NCBI GenBank assembly: GCA_044339595.1
Contig: JBIIVF010000146.1
Location: forward strand, 1 to 5,724
DNA: 5,724 nucleotides
DNA from: CAZTGZ01 sp044339595
GTDB taxonomy: Bacteria; Bacteroidota; Bacteroidia; NS11-12g; UBA9320
Reading direction: 5' to 3'
Shown here: in pieces, positions 1 to 5,724 of the stretch
How positions within the stretch are numbered: the first letter of the stretch is position 1
Layout: each line of letters starts with the position of its first letter
Position numbers and translations under genes: made by a program
Notes under the pieces: model-generated
What the model saw: the letters and a program-made list of their open reading frames with translations, nothing else
Told to the model about the DNA's origin: nothing
Databases searched by the model: none

Positions 1-2
1 AA

Positions 3-128
3 AGAAGACTTGGAATTGATAGAAAAAGGTATATGCCGTGTACATGCAAATTTGGTGCATTTAAGCTAGTGCATTACAAGGATCAAAAAGGGCTAATTCA
101 AGTCAAACGAATTTATTTCAAAGACTAG
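3..128 (+). CDS. Possible C-terminal end of a hypothetical protein, cut by the window edge
   Basis: An open frame enters from the left edge (first full codon at 3) and runs 41 codons to a TAG at 126-128. The translation is basic, with a CxC pair (MPCTCKFGAFKL) and a closing VKRIYFKD. The mix of charged and aromatic residues looks like a real protein tail, but I do not recognise a family. Frame 1 is open only to the TAG at 67-69 and frame 2 stops at once, so this is the best frame here. It lies upstream of an orphan Rhs toxin module in the same orientation, so an immunity-type or other cassette protein is conceivable. That is inference from position only. A chance open frame cannot be excluded at this length. 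Confidence 0.35.
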   Translation, partial: RRLGIDRKRYMPCTCKFGAFKLVHYKDQKGLIQVKRIYFKD

Positions 129-417
129 ACTCATCCATTTATAAAACGACAGTTGTGAGATTAGGCATCTATTGAAAAAAATTAAACTGGACAAGATATA
201 TTTTATGAACAGAACCCGATGAGTGTATCTTTCCAAAACTTTAACTTAACCACTCCCCAAACGGCCAGCGCCAGGTAGTCTTATGATTTACACCTATACT
301 TCTGGAGCAAAGGGCAGAATCGGCAGCTCGGGATGCAGAAGGTTAATCGACATTGAGACCACAGCGATTTTTTCATTTATTTTAGAAAATTTCATCAATT
401 CCTCTATCTTCGTTCAT
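129..417. other. Intergenic stretch before the Rhs fragment, including the left repeat copy
   Basis: This stretch is AT-rich apart from the repeat at 254-342. I see no gene in 129-253. The frame of the downstream Rhs fragment stays open back to an ATG at 283. However, codons 283-342 lie in the repeat, whose other copy (2052 onward) reads a similar peptide start and then hits a stop. The following codons to 417 show no Rhs similarity. I therefore treat this stretch as non-coding flank or junction sequence. The 343-417 segment between the repeat and the first Rhs-like residues matches nothing else that I can find in the window. Confidence 0.5.
254..342 (+). repeat. Left copy of an 89-base direct repeat flanking the toxin module
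   Basis: This segment aligns without gaps to 2024-2112 at a constant offset of 1,770 bases. By hand count 71 of 89 positions are identical. The best conserved blocks are CCAAACGGCCAGCGCC (257-272), TCTTATGATTTAC (279-291) and the GCAGAA.CGGCAGC stretch near 315-328. Similarity stops sharply after GAAGG at 342. The right copy continues there into a GC-rich stem-loop that the left copy lacks. Both copies have the same orientation. No short terminal inverted repeats or transposase accompany them, so I cannot assign a known insertion sequence. The divergence suggests an old duplication or two members of an interspersed family. Confidence 0.8.
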
Positions 418-1476
418 ATGAAAACCAACCAAAATTTCGACCCATTTTACACTTCCTTTGGTAGTGTAATGGAAGGCCGCTCTTTTGTAGGTGACACTAG
501 TGGTTGGCATCGTTTTGGGTTTGGAGGGCAAGAAAAAGATGATGAGATTTATGGGAAGGGCAAAACCTATTCAGCCGAGTTCTGGGAGTATGATGCGAGG
601 GTGGGGAGAAGGTGGAATGTGGATCCGGTGGAAAGGCCTCATTTAAGCCCTTTTGCTGCATTTAGTAATAATCCCATAGTATTTATTGATCCAGAAGGTA
701 ATACTGACTATTATAATAATAGTGGAAAGTGGATAGGAACTGATGGTATAACAAATGGTGTAAATGCAATTGTCACAAGCTATAAAATTGAAAAAAGTAT
801 TAAAAGAACTTCGCGAAGAGGTAAAGAGTATAAAGCAGAATTACCAAACGGCAGTTTTAACAAACTTCCTACTATTGAAGTTCTTGTAGCCATAGTAAAT
901 GTTTTTGATGAACAGGGCAAACCTTATGGAGAAGACGAAAGAGGGGGGCTCCATGAGGTGGCTGTATATTTTGACGCAACTGGATGTCAATCTCCTTATC
1001 TACATGGAGAGGATGTATTAACAGCCGAGAAAGCGCAACGTGCACAGGGGGAGGATGTCACAATCTATGGTCCTGACCCTCCGGAAGGCTTTGAAGAAGG
1101 AAAAGTGTCCATACATTCTCATTTAACTGAAATAGTTAAATATTTTAATATTTTACAAAATAAAGAGACTGTATATGGCCCTTCGGCCAGTGAGCCAAGT
1201 CAAAGTTTTGATACTGAAGCATTCAAAAATTATGATTTGAATGTTATTGTTGGCAAAGAGGGGAAAGCAAAATTTGAAGAGACAATTGAGACTAATGGTG
1301 ATGTTATTCTAACAAGAAATGTAGTTCAAAATCGGAGCGATAAAGCCTATTTCTTTGATCGGAACTCAAAGCCGTTATTTAATGCAGGCGTAGAATCACT
1401 CCGCTCGATTGGCAATGGAACGGGCAAGAGCGAAAGTAAAATATATAGGAAATATGCCAAAAGGAGTAAAGGATAG
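418..1476 (+). CDS. Orphan Rhs core fragment with C-terminal JAB-like (JAMM) toxin domain
   Basis: This encodes 352 residues from the ATG at 418. Residues about 7-22 match the region preceding the core in Bacteroidota Rhs proteins (PFYTSFGSVMEGRSF). Residues 33-95 form the RHS-repeat-associated core: GFGGQEKDDE, then RVGRRWNVDP at 61-70, then LSPFAAFSNNPIVFIDPEGN at 76-95, where polymorphic toxin domains normally begin. The variable C-terminus carries an HSH at 233-235 (codons 1114-1122) after a strand-like KVSI. It is followed by GPSASEPSQSFD and then NVIVGKEG, a pattern I associate with the JAB-like toxin 1 family of predicted metallopeptidases. E180 (HEVAVYF) is a candidate catalytic glutamate. 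The usual SxxD here reads SxxxD (S261, D265), so activity is uncertain. The YD-repeat shell and any N-terminal export domain are missing, as in orphan Rhs-CT cassettes. I chose 418 because codons from the alternative ATG at 283 lie in a repeat and show no Rhs similarity. The next gene overlaps its end. Rhs assignment is firm; toxin family is likely. Confidence 0.8.
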   Translation: MKTNQNFDPFYTSFGSVMEGRSFVGDTSGWHRFGFGGQEKDDEIYGKGKTYSAEFWEYDARVGRRWNVDPVERPHLSPFAAFSNNPIVFIDPEGNTDYYNNSGKWIGTDGITNGVNAIVTSYKIEKSIKRTSRRGKEYKAELPNGSFNKLPTIEVLVAIVNVFDEQGKPYGEDERGGLHEVAVYFDATGCQSPYLHGEDVLTAEKAQRAQGEDVTIYGPDPPEGFEEGKVSIHSHLTEIVKYFNILQNKETVYGPSASEPSQSFDTEAFKNYDLNVIVGKEGKAKFEETIETNGDVILTRNVVQNRSDKAYFFDRNSKPLFNAGVESLRSIGNGTGKSESKIYRKYAKRSKG

Positions 1477-1942
1477 TGTGTGTACTTTTGTTATTTTGTG
1501 TTTGTCGAGTCTAGCTCATGCCCAAAATTTTGACACCTTAAACATATCAATTTATCTAGACAAGAAGTTGCTTGTTGATCAGGGTATGATTATCCAAAGT
1601 AAAGTAAAGATAGCCTCGGACGATTTGGAACTAAAAGGCGCCTACTACGTGTTAAAATCAAAGAATGAAGACTCTATCCATATAAGAATTAAGTATAGGC
1701 ATTACAGCACTAGCGTGTCGTTAATAAACGCATTAGGACAACATGAAATCTGTTTACAAAAAAGCAAATACATCATACGTTTTGATAAGGGCGTATTATA
1801 TATGATGTACTTAAAGAATGTTTGTCCGAATTATGGCCTTAATTTTATTAACCCTTTCGGATTAACAACCTTTTGGGTTTTAGAAAATGAAAAACAGATT
1901 TGTAAAAAATGTAAAAGAGTTGTCACACGCCAAATACCATAA
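1454..1942 (+). CDS. Small exported protein, candidate immunity partner of the JAB-like toxin
   Basis: This encodes 162 residues from the ATG at 1454. I recognise no family. The N-terminus is a plausible Sec signal peptide: MPKGVK as the basic region, CTFVILCLSSL as the hydrophobic core, and an AHA-Q cleavage site after residue 23. The frame extends upstream to 1409, but that would bury the signal peptide, so 1454 is preferred. A GTG at 1478, 11 bases past AGGAG (1462-1466), is an alternative, but it would lose the basic residues. The mature part is rich in beta-type segments and lysine, and carries several cysteines, including a CKKCKR pair near the C-terminus. The start lies 23 bases inside the end of the Rhs toxin gene, which implies co-transcription and probably coupled translation. 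An immunity role is inferred from that arrangement alone. Export would fit neutralising a toxin outside the cytoplasm. Confidence 0.7.
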   Translation: MPKGVKDSVCTFVILCLSSLAHAQNFDTLNISIYLDKKLLVDQGMIIQSKVKIASDDLELKGAYYVLKSKNEDSIHIRIKYRHYSTSVSLINALGQHEICLQKSKYIIRFDKGVLYMMYLKNVCPNYGLNFINPFGLTTFWVLENEKQICKKCKRVVTRQIP

Positions 1943-2023
1943 TCATAACTAATGAGAATTACTATTTACTTCAGATGGACAAAGGTGCTCAATTGGTGAA
2001 CCCCATGTTAATACCCACCCCAA

Positions 2024-2112
2024 TCTCCAAACGGCCAGCGCCCAATTCTCTTATGATTTACCACTATGCTCCTGGCGCACATGGCAGAAGCGGCAGCCCG
2101 GAATGAGGAAGG
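2024..2112 (+). repeat. Right copy of the 89-base direct repeat
   Basis: This is the partner of 254-342, with the same orientation and no gaps. It reads ATGATTTACCACTATGCTCC at the position where the left copy has ATGATTTACACCTATACTTC, so the two would encode similar short peptides. This copy closes with TGA after 17 codons, which argues that the repeat is not protein-coding. Its 3' end overlaps the first arm of the stem-loop at 2109-2182. The repeat and the stem-loop may therefore be parts of one longer element ending near 2220. Confidence 0.8.
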
Positions 2113-2182
2113 CCTATTGCCTGCCGAGGAAAAAGGGCGCGCGGCAGTAAGCCCCTTTTGACGTGCTGCAGGCAAAGGCCTT
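2109..2182. repeat. Nested GC-rich stem-loop attached to the right repeat
   Basis: The outer arms are AAGGCCT-A-TTGCCTGC (2109-2124) and GCAGGCAAAGGCCTT (2168-2182). They pair over 15 base pairs with one bulged A at 2116. Inside, AAAAGGGC (2131-2138) pairs with GCCCCTTTT (2151-2159), allowing one extra C. The whole is more GC-rich than its AT-rich surroundings. It has no T-run after it on either strand, so it is not a standard intrinsic terminator. Its place between convergent genes, joined to a repeat, resembles palindromic interspersed elements that can block or stabilise transcript 3' ends. That function is inference. Confidence 0.7.
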
Positions 2183-2337
2183 GCGCATGAGAACTAAAGC
2201 GGATGCCCCGGCCGTTTGCCTTAAAAGCTATGTTTGACGTTTGCTAAACCATGAGCTCAACTAAGAACAAGTGCTTAAATCTTAATGAGGTTAGAGGGTG
2301 ATAAGGGTGGAATTTTCCTACGAAACATGAGGTTTTT

Positions 2338-5112
2338 TTACACCACCACATTCACGATTTTGCCTTTTACGATAATCACTTTTTTAGGCGTTTTGCCTTC
2401 TAACCACTTGATGACTTGTTCATGGGCCAAAACGGCTTTTTCTATCTCTTCATTGGAGGTATCTAATGAAAATTTCATTTGAACCCGGGTTTTTCCATTG
2501 ATGGAAATAGGATAGTCTTTTTCGTCATCTATGATATATTTTTCATTGAATGCCGGCCAGGCTGCCTGAAATACAGACCGTTCATTTCCGCTCCGATGCC
2601 ATAACTCTTCAGCGATATGCGGGGCAAAGGGTGCGATCAACACCAAAAGGGGATTTAATATTTCGCGGCTTTGACAATTTTGCGATCCTAAATCGTTTAC
2701 ACAGATCATGAAGGCGCTGATGCAGGTGTTGAAGGTAAATTTATCGAGATCATCGGTGATTTTGCGAATGGTCTGATGCAATGATTTTAAATTTTCGGCT
2801 GTTGGCGGGGTATCTGTGAGTTTGTTATTTCCATCTGCATCGAAATAGAGTTTCCACAATTTTTTGAGAAATCGGTGTACCCCATCGATGCCTTGAATGT
2901 TCCAGGGTTTATTGTCTTCCAGTGGCCCTAAAAACATTTCATACATGCGCAATGAATCGGCCCCGTATTGTTTCACCACATCGTCGGGATTCACTACGTT
3001 GAAGAAGCGTTTGCCCATCTTTTCGAGGCGGGTTCCGCAGATATATTCGCCGTTTTCGAGTAAAAATTCTGCCCCGGCAAGTTCCGGGCGCCATTTTTTG
3101 AAAGCTTCCACATCCAGCACTAGGCCGTTCACCATATTCACATCTACGTGAATTTCGTCGGTTGGGTGCCGGTCTTTTAAATTATAGGAAACAAAGGTGT
3201 TGGTGCCGTGTATGCGGTAAGCCAGGCGACTGTCTCCTGAAATTTTACCTTGATTCAAAAGACGGGCAAAGGGCTCTTCGAATCCGACATGTCCTAAGTC
3301 GAAAAGAATTTTTGTCCAAAGTCGGCTGTAAAGTAAATGACCTACGGCATGTTCTGAACCACCCACATATAAATCTACCTGTTGCCAATAATCTGAAAAT
3401 TTCCGATCGCAAAAGGTCTGCTTGTTCTGCGGATCCATGTATCTTAAAAAATACCATGACGAACCTGCATAACCCGGCATGGTATTGGTTTCGCGCAAAG
3501 CGCCATCGGGCAGGTGCGTCCATTCCGGAAGATTGGCCAATGGGCCTTGTCCATCCGGACCTGCTCCAAATTGATCCATATCCGGTAATTCGAGGGGCAA
3601 TTCTTTTTCATCCAACAATCGAATTTGGCCATCTTTTTCGAACACCACCGGGAAAGGTTCTCCCCAGTAACGTTGTCTGCTGAAACCGGCATCTCTCAGG
3701 CGATAATTCACTTTCCTTTTACCGAGGTGCAGGCTTTCTATTTTTTCGATGACCATTTCTTTCGCAGTATCTGCGGGTTGTCCGGAAATGAAATCTGAAT
3801 TTTGAATCAGTACATCTTTGGATGAATTGGCCGCTTTGCCATCAAAATGTTCACCCAATATGTTGGTGATTTCGATATCGAAATGCCTTGCAAATGCAAA
3901 ATCGCGCTCATCTCCGCATGGAACGGCCATGATGGCACCGGTACCGTATCCGTTGAGCACATATTCGGCAGTCCAGATGGGCAATTCTTTTCCCGTGAAA
4001 GGATGAAGGGCATAGGCTCCGGTAAAACATCCGGTTATTTTTTGAATTTCGCTTTGTCTTTCGAGCTCGCTGCGACTTTTTACATAAGTTAAATACGTCT
4101 CTACAGCATGTGTGTTTTCCGGGGTTGTGATGGCTGATATCAGGGCGTGTTCAGGGGCTAAAACAATGAAGTCTACCCCAAAAATGGTATCCGGCCGGGT
4201 GGTATAAACCTTGATTTGATTTTCGTGGTCTTTCACCTTAAATGCGATTTCGCAACCCTGGCTTCTGCCAATCCAGTTGCGCTGCATTTCTTTCATGGGT
4301 TCGGTAAAAGCAACCGTTTCGAGACCGGAAATAAGTCGATCGGCATATTCGGTGATGCGCAAGAACCATTGTCGCATTTTTTTCTTTTCCACCGGAAATC
4401 CGCCTCTTTCGCTGACCCCGTTTACCACTTCATCGTTGGCCAGCACCGTGCCCAGTTTTTCGCACCACCAAACGTCTGCATAACTGAGATAGGCCAGTCG
4501 GTATCTCATAAGTATTTCTTGTTGTTGGGATTTGGAAAATCCGAGCCAATCGGTTGCGCTAAATGCAAGGTTTTCGTCGTCAGGACTGGGATGGTTTTGA
4601 TTTCCCGCTGTGCTGAAAATATTTTCCAACCCGGTAATGGGTTCCGCTTTTTGCGTATTTCGGTTGTAAAAACTATTGTAGAGCTGAATAAAAATCCATT
4701 GAGTCCATTGGTAGTAGTTTGGTTCGCAGGTTCTTATTTCGCGTTGCCAGTCATAGCAGAAACCGATGTTTTTGAGCTGAGATTTAAAGGTTTCTATATT
4801 CTTTTGGGTGCTGATGGCCGGATGAATGCCATGGTCGATGGCGTATTGTTCGGCGGGCAATCCGAAGGCATCAAACCCCATGGGATGCAACACGTTAAAA
4901 CCGCGTAATTTTTTATAGCGTGCGATGATGTCTGAGGCGATATATCCGAGCGGGTGGCCCACATGAAGTCCGGCACCGGAAGGGTAGGGGAACATATCCA
5001 AAACATAGTATTTCGGCAGGCTCAGATCATCGGCGGTGCGGTTGATGCCATTTTCTTCCCAGAATTGCTGCCATTTAGGTTCAATATGTCCAAAATCGTA
5101 CTCCCTGCTCAT
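2338..5112 (-). CDS. leuS: Leucyl-tRNA synthetase
   Basis: This complete class I synthetase of 924 residues charges tRNA(Leu) with leucine in the cytosol, using ATP. The Rossmann catalytic core carries the HIGH motif as HVGH at 50-53, after DMFPYPSGAGL. The CP1 editing domain, which hydrolyses mischarged tRNA, shows the threonine-rich YTTRPDTIFG (303-312) and GTGAIMAVPCGDERD (390-404). D404 aligns with the conserved editing aspartate. The catalytic core resumes with SRQRYWGEPFP (478-488) and MPGYAGSSWYFLRYMDP (545-561). A leucine-specific insertion spans roughly 623-695. The second signature reads KMGKR (698-702) rather than KMSKS. An alpha-helical anticodon-binding domain (about 740-860) includes LLVLIAPFAPHIAEELW. 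The C-terminal domain ends in KVIIVKGKIVNVVV. It is longer than the roughly 860 residues of the E. coli enzyme, mostly through an insertion near 150-205 that is usual in Bacteroidota. The start MSREYDFGHIEPKWQ is the normal family start. No Shine-Dalgarno site precedes it. It appears to be transcribed alone in this window. Confidence 0.98.
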   Translation of the reverse strand: MSREYDFGHIEPKWQQFWEENGINRTADDLSLPKYYVLDMFPYPSGAGLHVGHPLGYIASDIIARYKKLRGFNVLHPMGFDAFGLPAEQYAIDHGIHPAISTQKNIETFKSQLKNIGFCYDWQREIRTCEPNYYQWTQWIFIQLYNSFYNRNTQKAEPITGLENIFSTAGNQNHPSPDDENLAFSATDWLGFSKSQQQEILMRYRLAYLSYADVWWCEKLGTVLANDEVVNGVSERGGFPVEKKKMRQWFLRITEYADRLISGLETVAFTEPMKEMQRNWIGRSQGCEIAFKVKDHENQIKVYTTRPDTIFGVDFIVLAPEHALISAITTPENTHAVETYLTYVKSRSELERQSEIQKITGCFTGAYALHPFTGKELPIWTAEYVLNGYGTGAIMAVPCGDERDFAFARHFDIEITNILGEHFDGKAANSSKDVLIQNSDFISGQPADTAKEMVIEKIESLHLGKRKVNYRLRDAGFSRQRYWGEPFPVVFEKDGQIRLLDEKELPLELPDMDQFGAGPDGQGPLANLPEWTHLPDGALRETNTMPGYAGSSWYFLRYMDPQNKQTFCDRKFSDYWQQVDLYVGGSEHAVGHLLYSRLWTKILFDLGHVGFEEPFARLLNQGKISGDSRLAYRIHGTNTFVSYNLKDRHPTDEIHVDVNMVNGLVLDVEAFKKWRPELAGAEFLLENGEYICGTRLEKMGKRFFNVVNPDDVVKQYGADSLRMYEMFLGPLEDNKPWNIQGIDGVHRFLKKLWKLYFDADGNNKLTDTPPTAENLKSLHQTIRKITDDLDKFTFNTCISAFMICVNDLGSQNCQSREILNPLLVLIAPFAPHIAEELWHRSGNERSVFQAAWPAFNEKYIIDDEKDYPISINGKTRVQMKFSLDTSNEEIEKAVLAHEQVIKWLEGKTPKKVIIVKGKIVNVVV

Positions 5113-5132
5113 AATTATTTAGATAAAGCCCG

Positions 5133-5140
5133 CGAATTTA
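5133..5140 (-). promoter_or_regulatory. Possible leuS promoter -7 element (Bacteroidota type)
   Basis: Read on the - strand this is TAAATTCG, one mismatch from the TAnnTTTG -7 box used by the Bacteroidota primary sigma factor. It would give a start of transcription roughly 10-16 bases before the leuS ATG at 5112, so the leader would be very short. I found no TTG at the expected -33 spacing, so this is a weak call. The rest of the upstream region shows no better match. Confidence 0.25.
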
Positions 5141-5562
5141 GCAGTTTTCCCCGCATGGGAATGATAGATGTGCATTTCTGTATGAAATCAATCAAGAGTA
5201 AATGATTAATAGTTTTCTTAGTTGTGGTTTAAAATTGATTACACATCCTAAATTCTCACTTATTTAATAACGAATAATTAAAAAAAAACACAACAAAAAG
5301 TAGTAATTTGAATCAGGGCCGAATCTGGCCTGCGGGTGGGAATTGGCCTTATTTGTCTTTTCGTAATCCGCTTGGTTATGGAGGCGTGAAAACAGATTAT
5401 CCCATTGAGAAGAAAAGCAAGCGATGGGCGAACGCCGACTCAATTAATTTCGCTTTTCTTAATATCGATTGACCACAGAACTTAGGTAACCCAAATAAAT
5501 ATAAGAAGTGGCTCCCATCGTGGCATTCGCCGAAATAGCCCTAGCGGATAGAAAAGAGAAAT

Positions 5563-5613
5563 GAAGCCTTGACTTTTTTTGCTTCCTTTTTTTTGTCAAG
5601 AAAAAAAAGGAAG
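5563..5613. repeat. Interlocked inverted repeats able to form a pseudoknot or switching hairpins
   Basis: In order the segments are GAAGC (5563-5567), CTTGAC (5568-5573), a T-run, GCTTCC (5581-5586), an 8-T run, GTCAAG (5595-5600), an 8-A run (5601-5608) and GGAAG (5609-5613). CTTCC plus eight T (5582-5594) pairs perfectly with eight A plus GGAAG (5601-5613), giving a 13-base-pair stem. Its six-base loop is exactly GTCAAG, complementary to CTTGAC upstream. GAAGC can also pair with GCTTC. The pairings interlock (A-B-A'-B'), so they either exclude one another or form a pseudoknot. Function is unknown. Confidence 0.7.
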
Positions 5614-5652
5614 TGGGGGTGCTGTGAATATCTTCTTTGCAGTCGGTATGTT

Positions 5653-5679
5653 AGGGCAAAGCCCTGAAAACATTTTTTT
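5653..5679 (+). terminator. Weak terminator-like hairpin with T-run
   Basis: AGGGC (5653-5657) pairs with GCCCT (5661-5665) across an AAA loop. After seven other bases a run of seven T follows (5673-5679). The stem is short and the gap to the T-run is longer than in a typical intrinsic terminator. No + strand gene precedes it in the window. If real, it would end a transcript of the structured region upstream. Confidence 0.3.
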
Positions 5680-5724
5680 AACTTAATAGCATTCTGATGA
5701 ATTGTTAGGTGCATTAAATGAGTG

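Larger units (their letters stand above)
1943..2337. other. Convergent intergenic region with repeat and stem-loop, no gene seen
   Basis: This region lies between the + strand exported-protein gene and the - strand leuS, both ending towards it. It contains the right repeat copy (2024-2112) and a GC-rich stem-loop (2109-2182). A C/G-rich tail follows (about 2190-2225), and then AT-rich sequence leads to the leuS stop. Short open frames here, for example the one from ATG 2053, which stops after 17 codons, are not supported as genes. I found no classical stem plus T-run terminator directly behind leuS or behind the + strand gene. The stem-loop may separate the two transcripts. Confidence 0.6.
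5113..5724. other. Region upstream of leuS, no convincing gene, several inverted repeats
   Basis: The first 200 bases or so are AT-rich leuS upstream sequence, including an A-run near 5279-5288. From about 5314 the sequence changes to a patchwork of inverted repeats. A 9-base arm AAGAAAAGC (5410-5418) faces GCTTTTCTT (5452-5460). CGATGGG (5422-5428) is complementary to CCCATCG (5514-5520). An interlocked hairpin set lies at 5563-5613, and a small hairpin at 5653-5665. One frame is open on the + strand up to the TGA at 5470-5472, but it has no ATG and no recognisable family. I find no tRNA, rRNA or insertion sequence. Confidence 0.6.

Noticed and set aside
226..233. TATCTTTC as a Bacteroidota -7 promoter box for the Rhs module
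   Set aside because: One mismatch from TAnnTTTG but no TTG at the right distance upstream. AT-rich sequence makes such matches common.
2190..2210. Shared AGCGGAT word between the 2190s tail and 5542-5548 as evidence that both regions are one repeat family
   Set aside because: Only seven bases match and the surrounding sequence differs, so homology is not supported.
2300..2337. A leuS terminator just past the stop codon
   Set aside because: I found only direct repeats of ATGAGG and a short T/A run, with no stem of useful length.
2285..2482. A 65-codon + strand open frame crossing the leuS stop
   Set aside because: Most of it is antisense to leuS, and the hydrophobic-looking translation follows from the complement of the leuS C-terminal codons.
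3162..3683. A 173-codon + strand open frame and smaller frames on both strands within 2338-5112
   Set aside because: All overlap leuS in other frames and have no independent support.
4216..4908. A 230-codon open frame on the + strand
   Set aside because: It lies wholly antisense within leuS, whose protein is full-length and matches its family throughout. The translation shows no recognisable domain.
5284..5472. Open + strand frame with a protein-like reading (RIWPAGGNWPYLSF...GYGG) ending at TGA 5470-5472
   Set aside because: It has no ATG start, is short, and its frame overlaps several inverted repeats. It could be a gene remnant but nothing identifies a parent family.

Overview
The window looks like chromosomal DNA from a Bacteroidota bacterium. 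Three things point there. The leucyl-tRNA synthetase has sequence typical of that phylum (a YRLAYL...VWWCE stretch inside an insertion, and GDERD rather than GHDxRD in the editing site). The Rhs core fragment is of the kind common in that phylum (GQEKDDE, RVGRRWNVDP, LSPFAAFSNNPIVFIDPEGN). The genes lack clear Shine-Dalgarno sites. I cannot fix the genus from this sequence.

Left part (1-2112): a possible C-terminal gene scrap ends at 128. It is followed by an accessory module on the + strand. The module holds an orphan Rhs core fragment fused to a C-terminal domain that resembles the JAB-like (JAMM metalloprotease) toxin family (418-1476). This overlaps by 23 bases a small exported protein (1454-1942) that is the natural candidate for its immunity protein. 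The long N-terminal YD-repeat shell of a full Rhs protein is absent. The module is bracketed by two direct copies of an 89-base sequence (254-342 and 2024-2112, ungapped, 71/89 identical by hand count), exactly 1,770 bases apart. The sampled base composition is more AT-rich here than in leuS. This is the most interesting part of the window: a toxin/immunity cassette apparently set between repeats, with no transposase in sight.

Middle (1943-2337): a convergent intergenic region. It carries the right-hand repeat copy and, directly attached, a GC-rich nested stem-loop (2109-2182). The larger repeat plus stem-loop may be one interspersed element of which the left copy is only a 5' portion.

Right part: leuS fills 2338-5112 on the - strand and is complete. 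It has the HIGH motif as HVGH, an intact editing-site core, and an unusual KMGKR at the KMSKS position. The region upstream of leuS (5113-5724) has no convincing gene. It contains a cluster of inverted repeats, the most striking being an interlocked A-B-A'-B' arrangement at 5563-5613 that could form mutually exclusive hairpins or a pseudoknot. A weak + strand terminator-like hairpin follows at 5653-5679. The housekeeping gene and the toxin module have no evident functional link.
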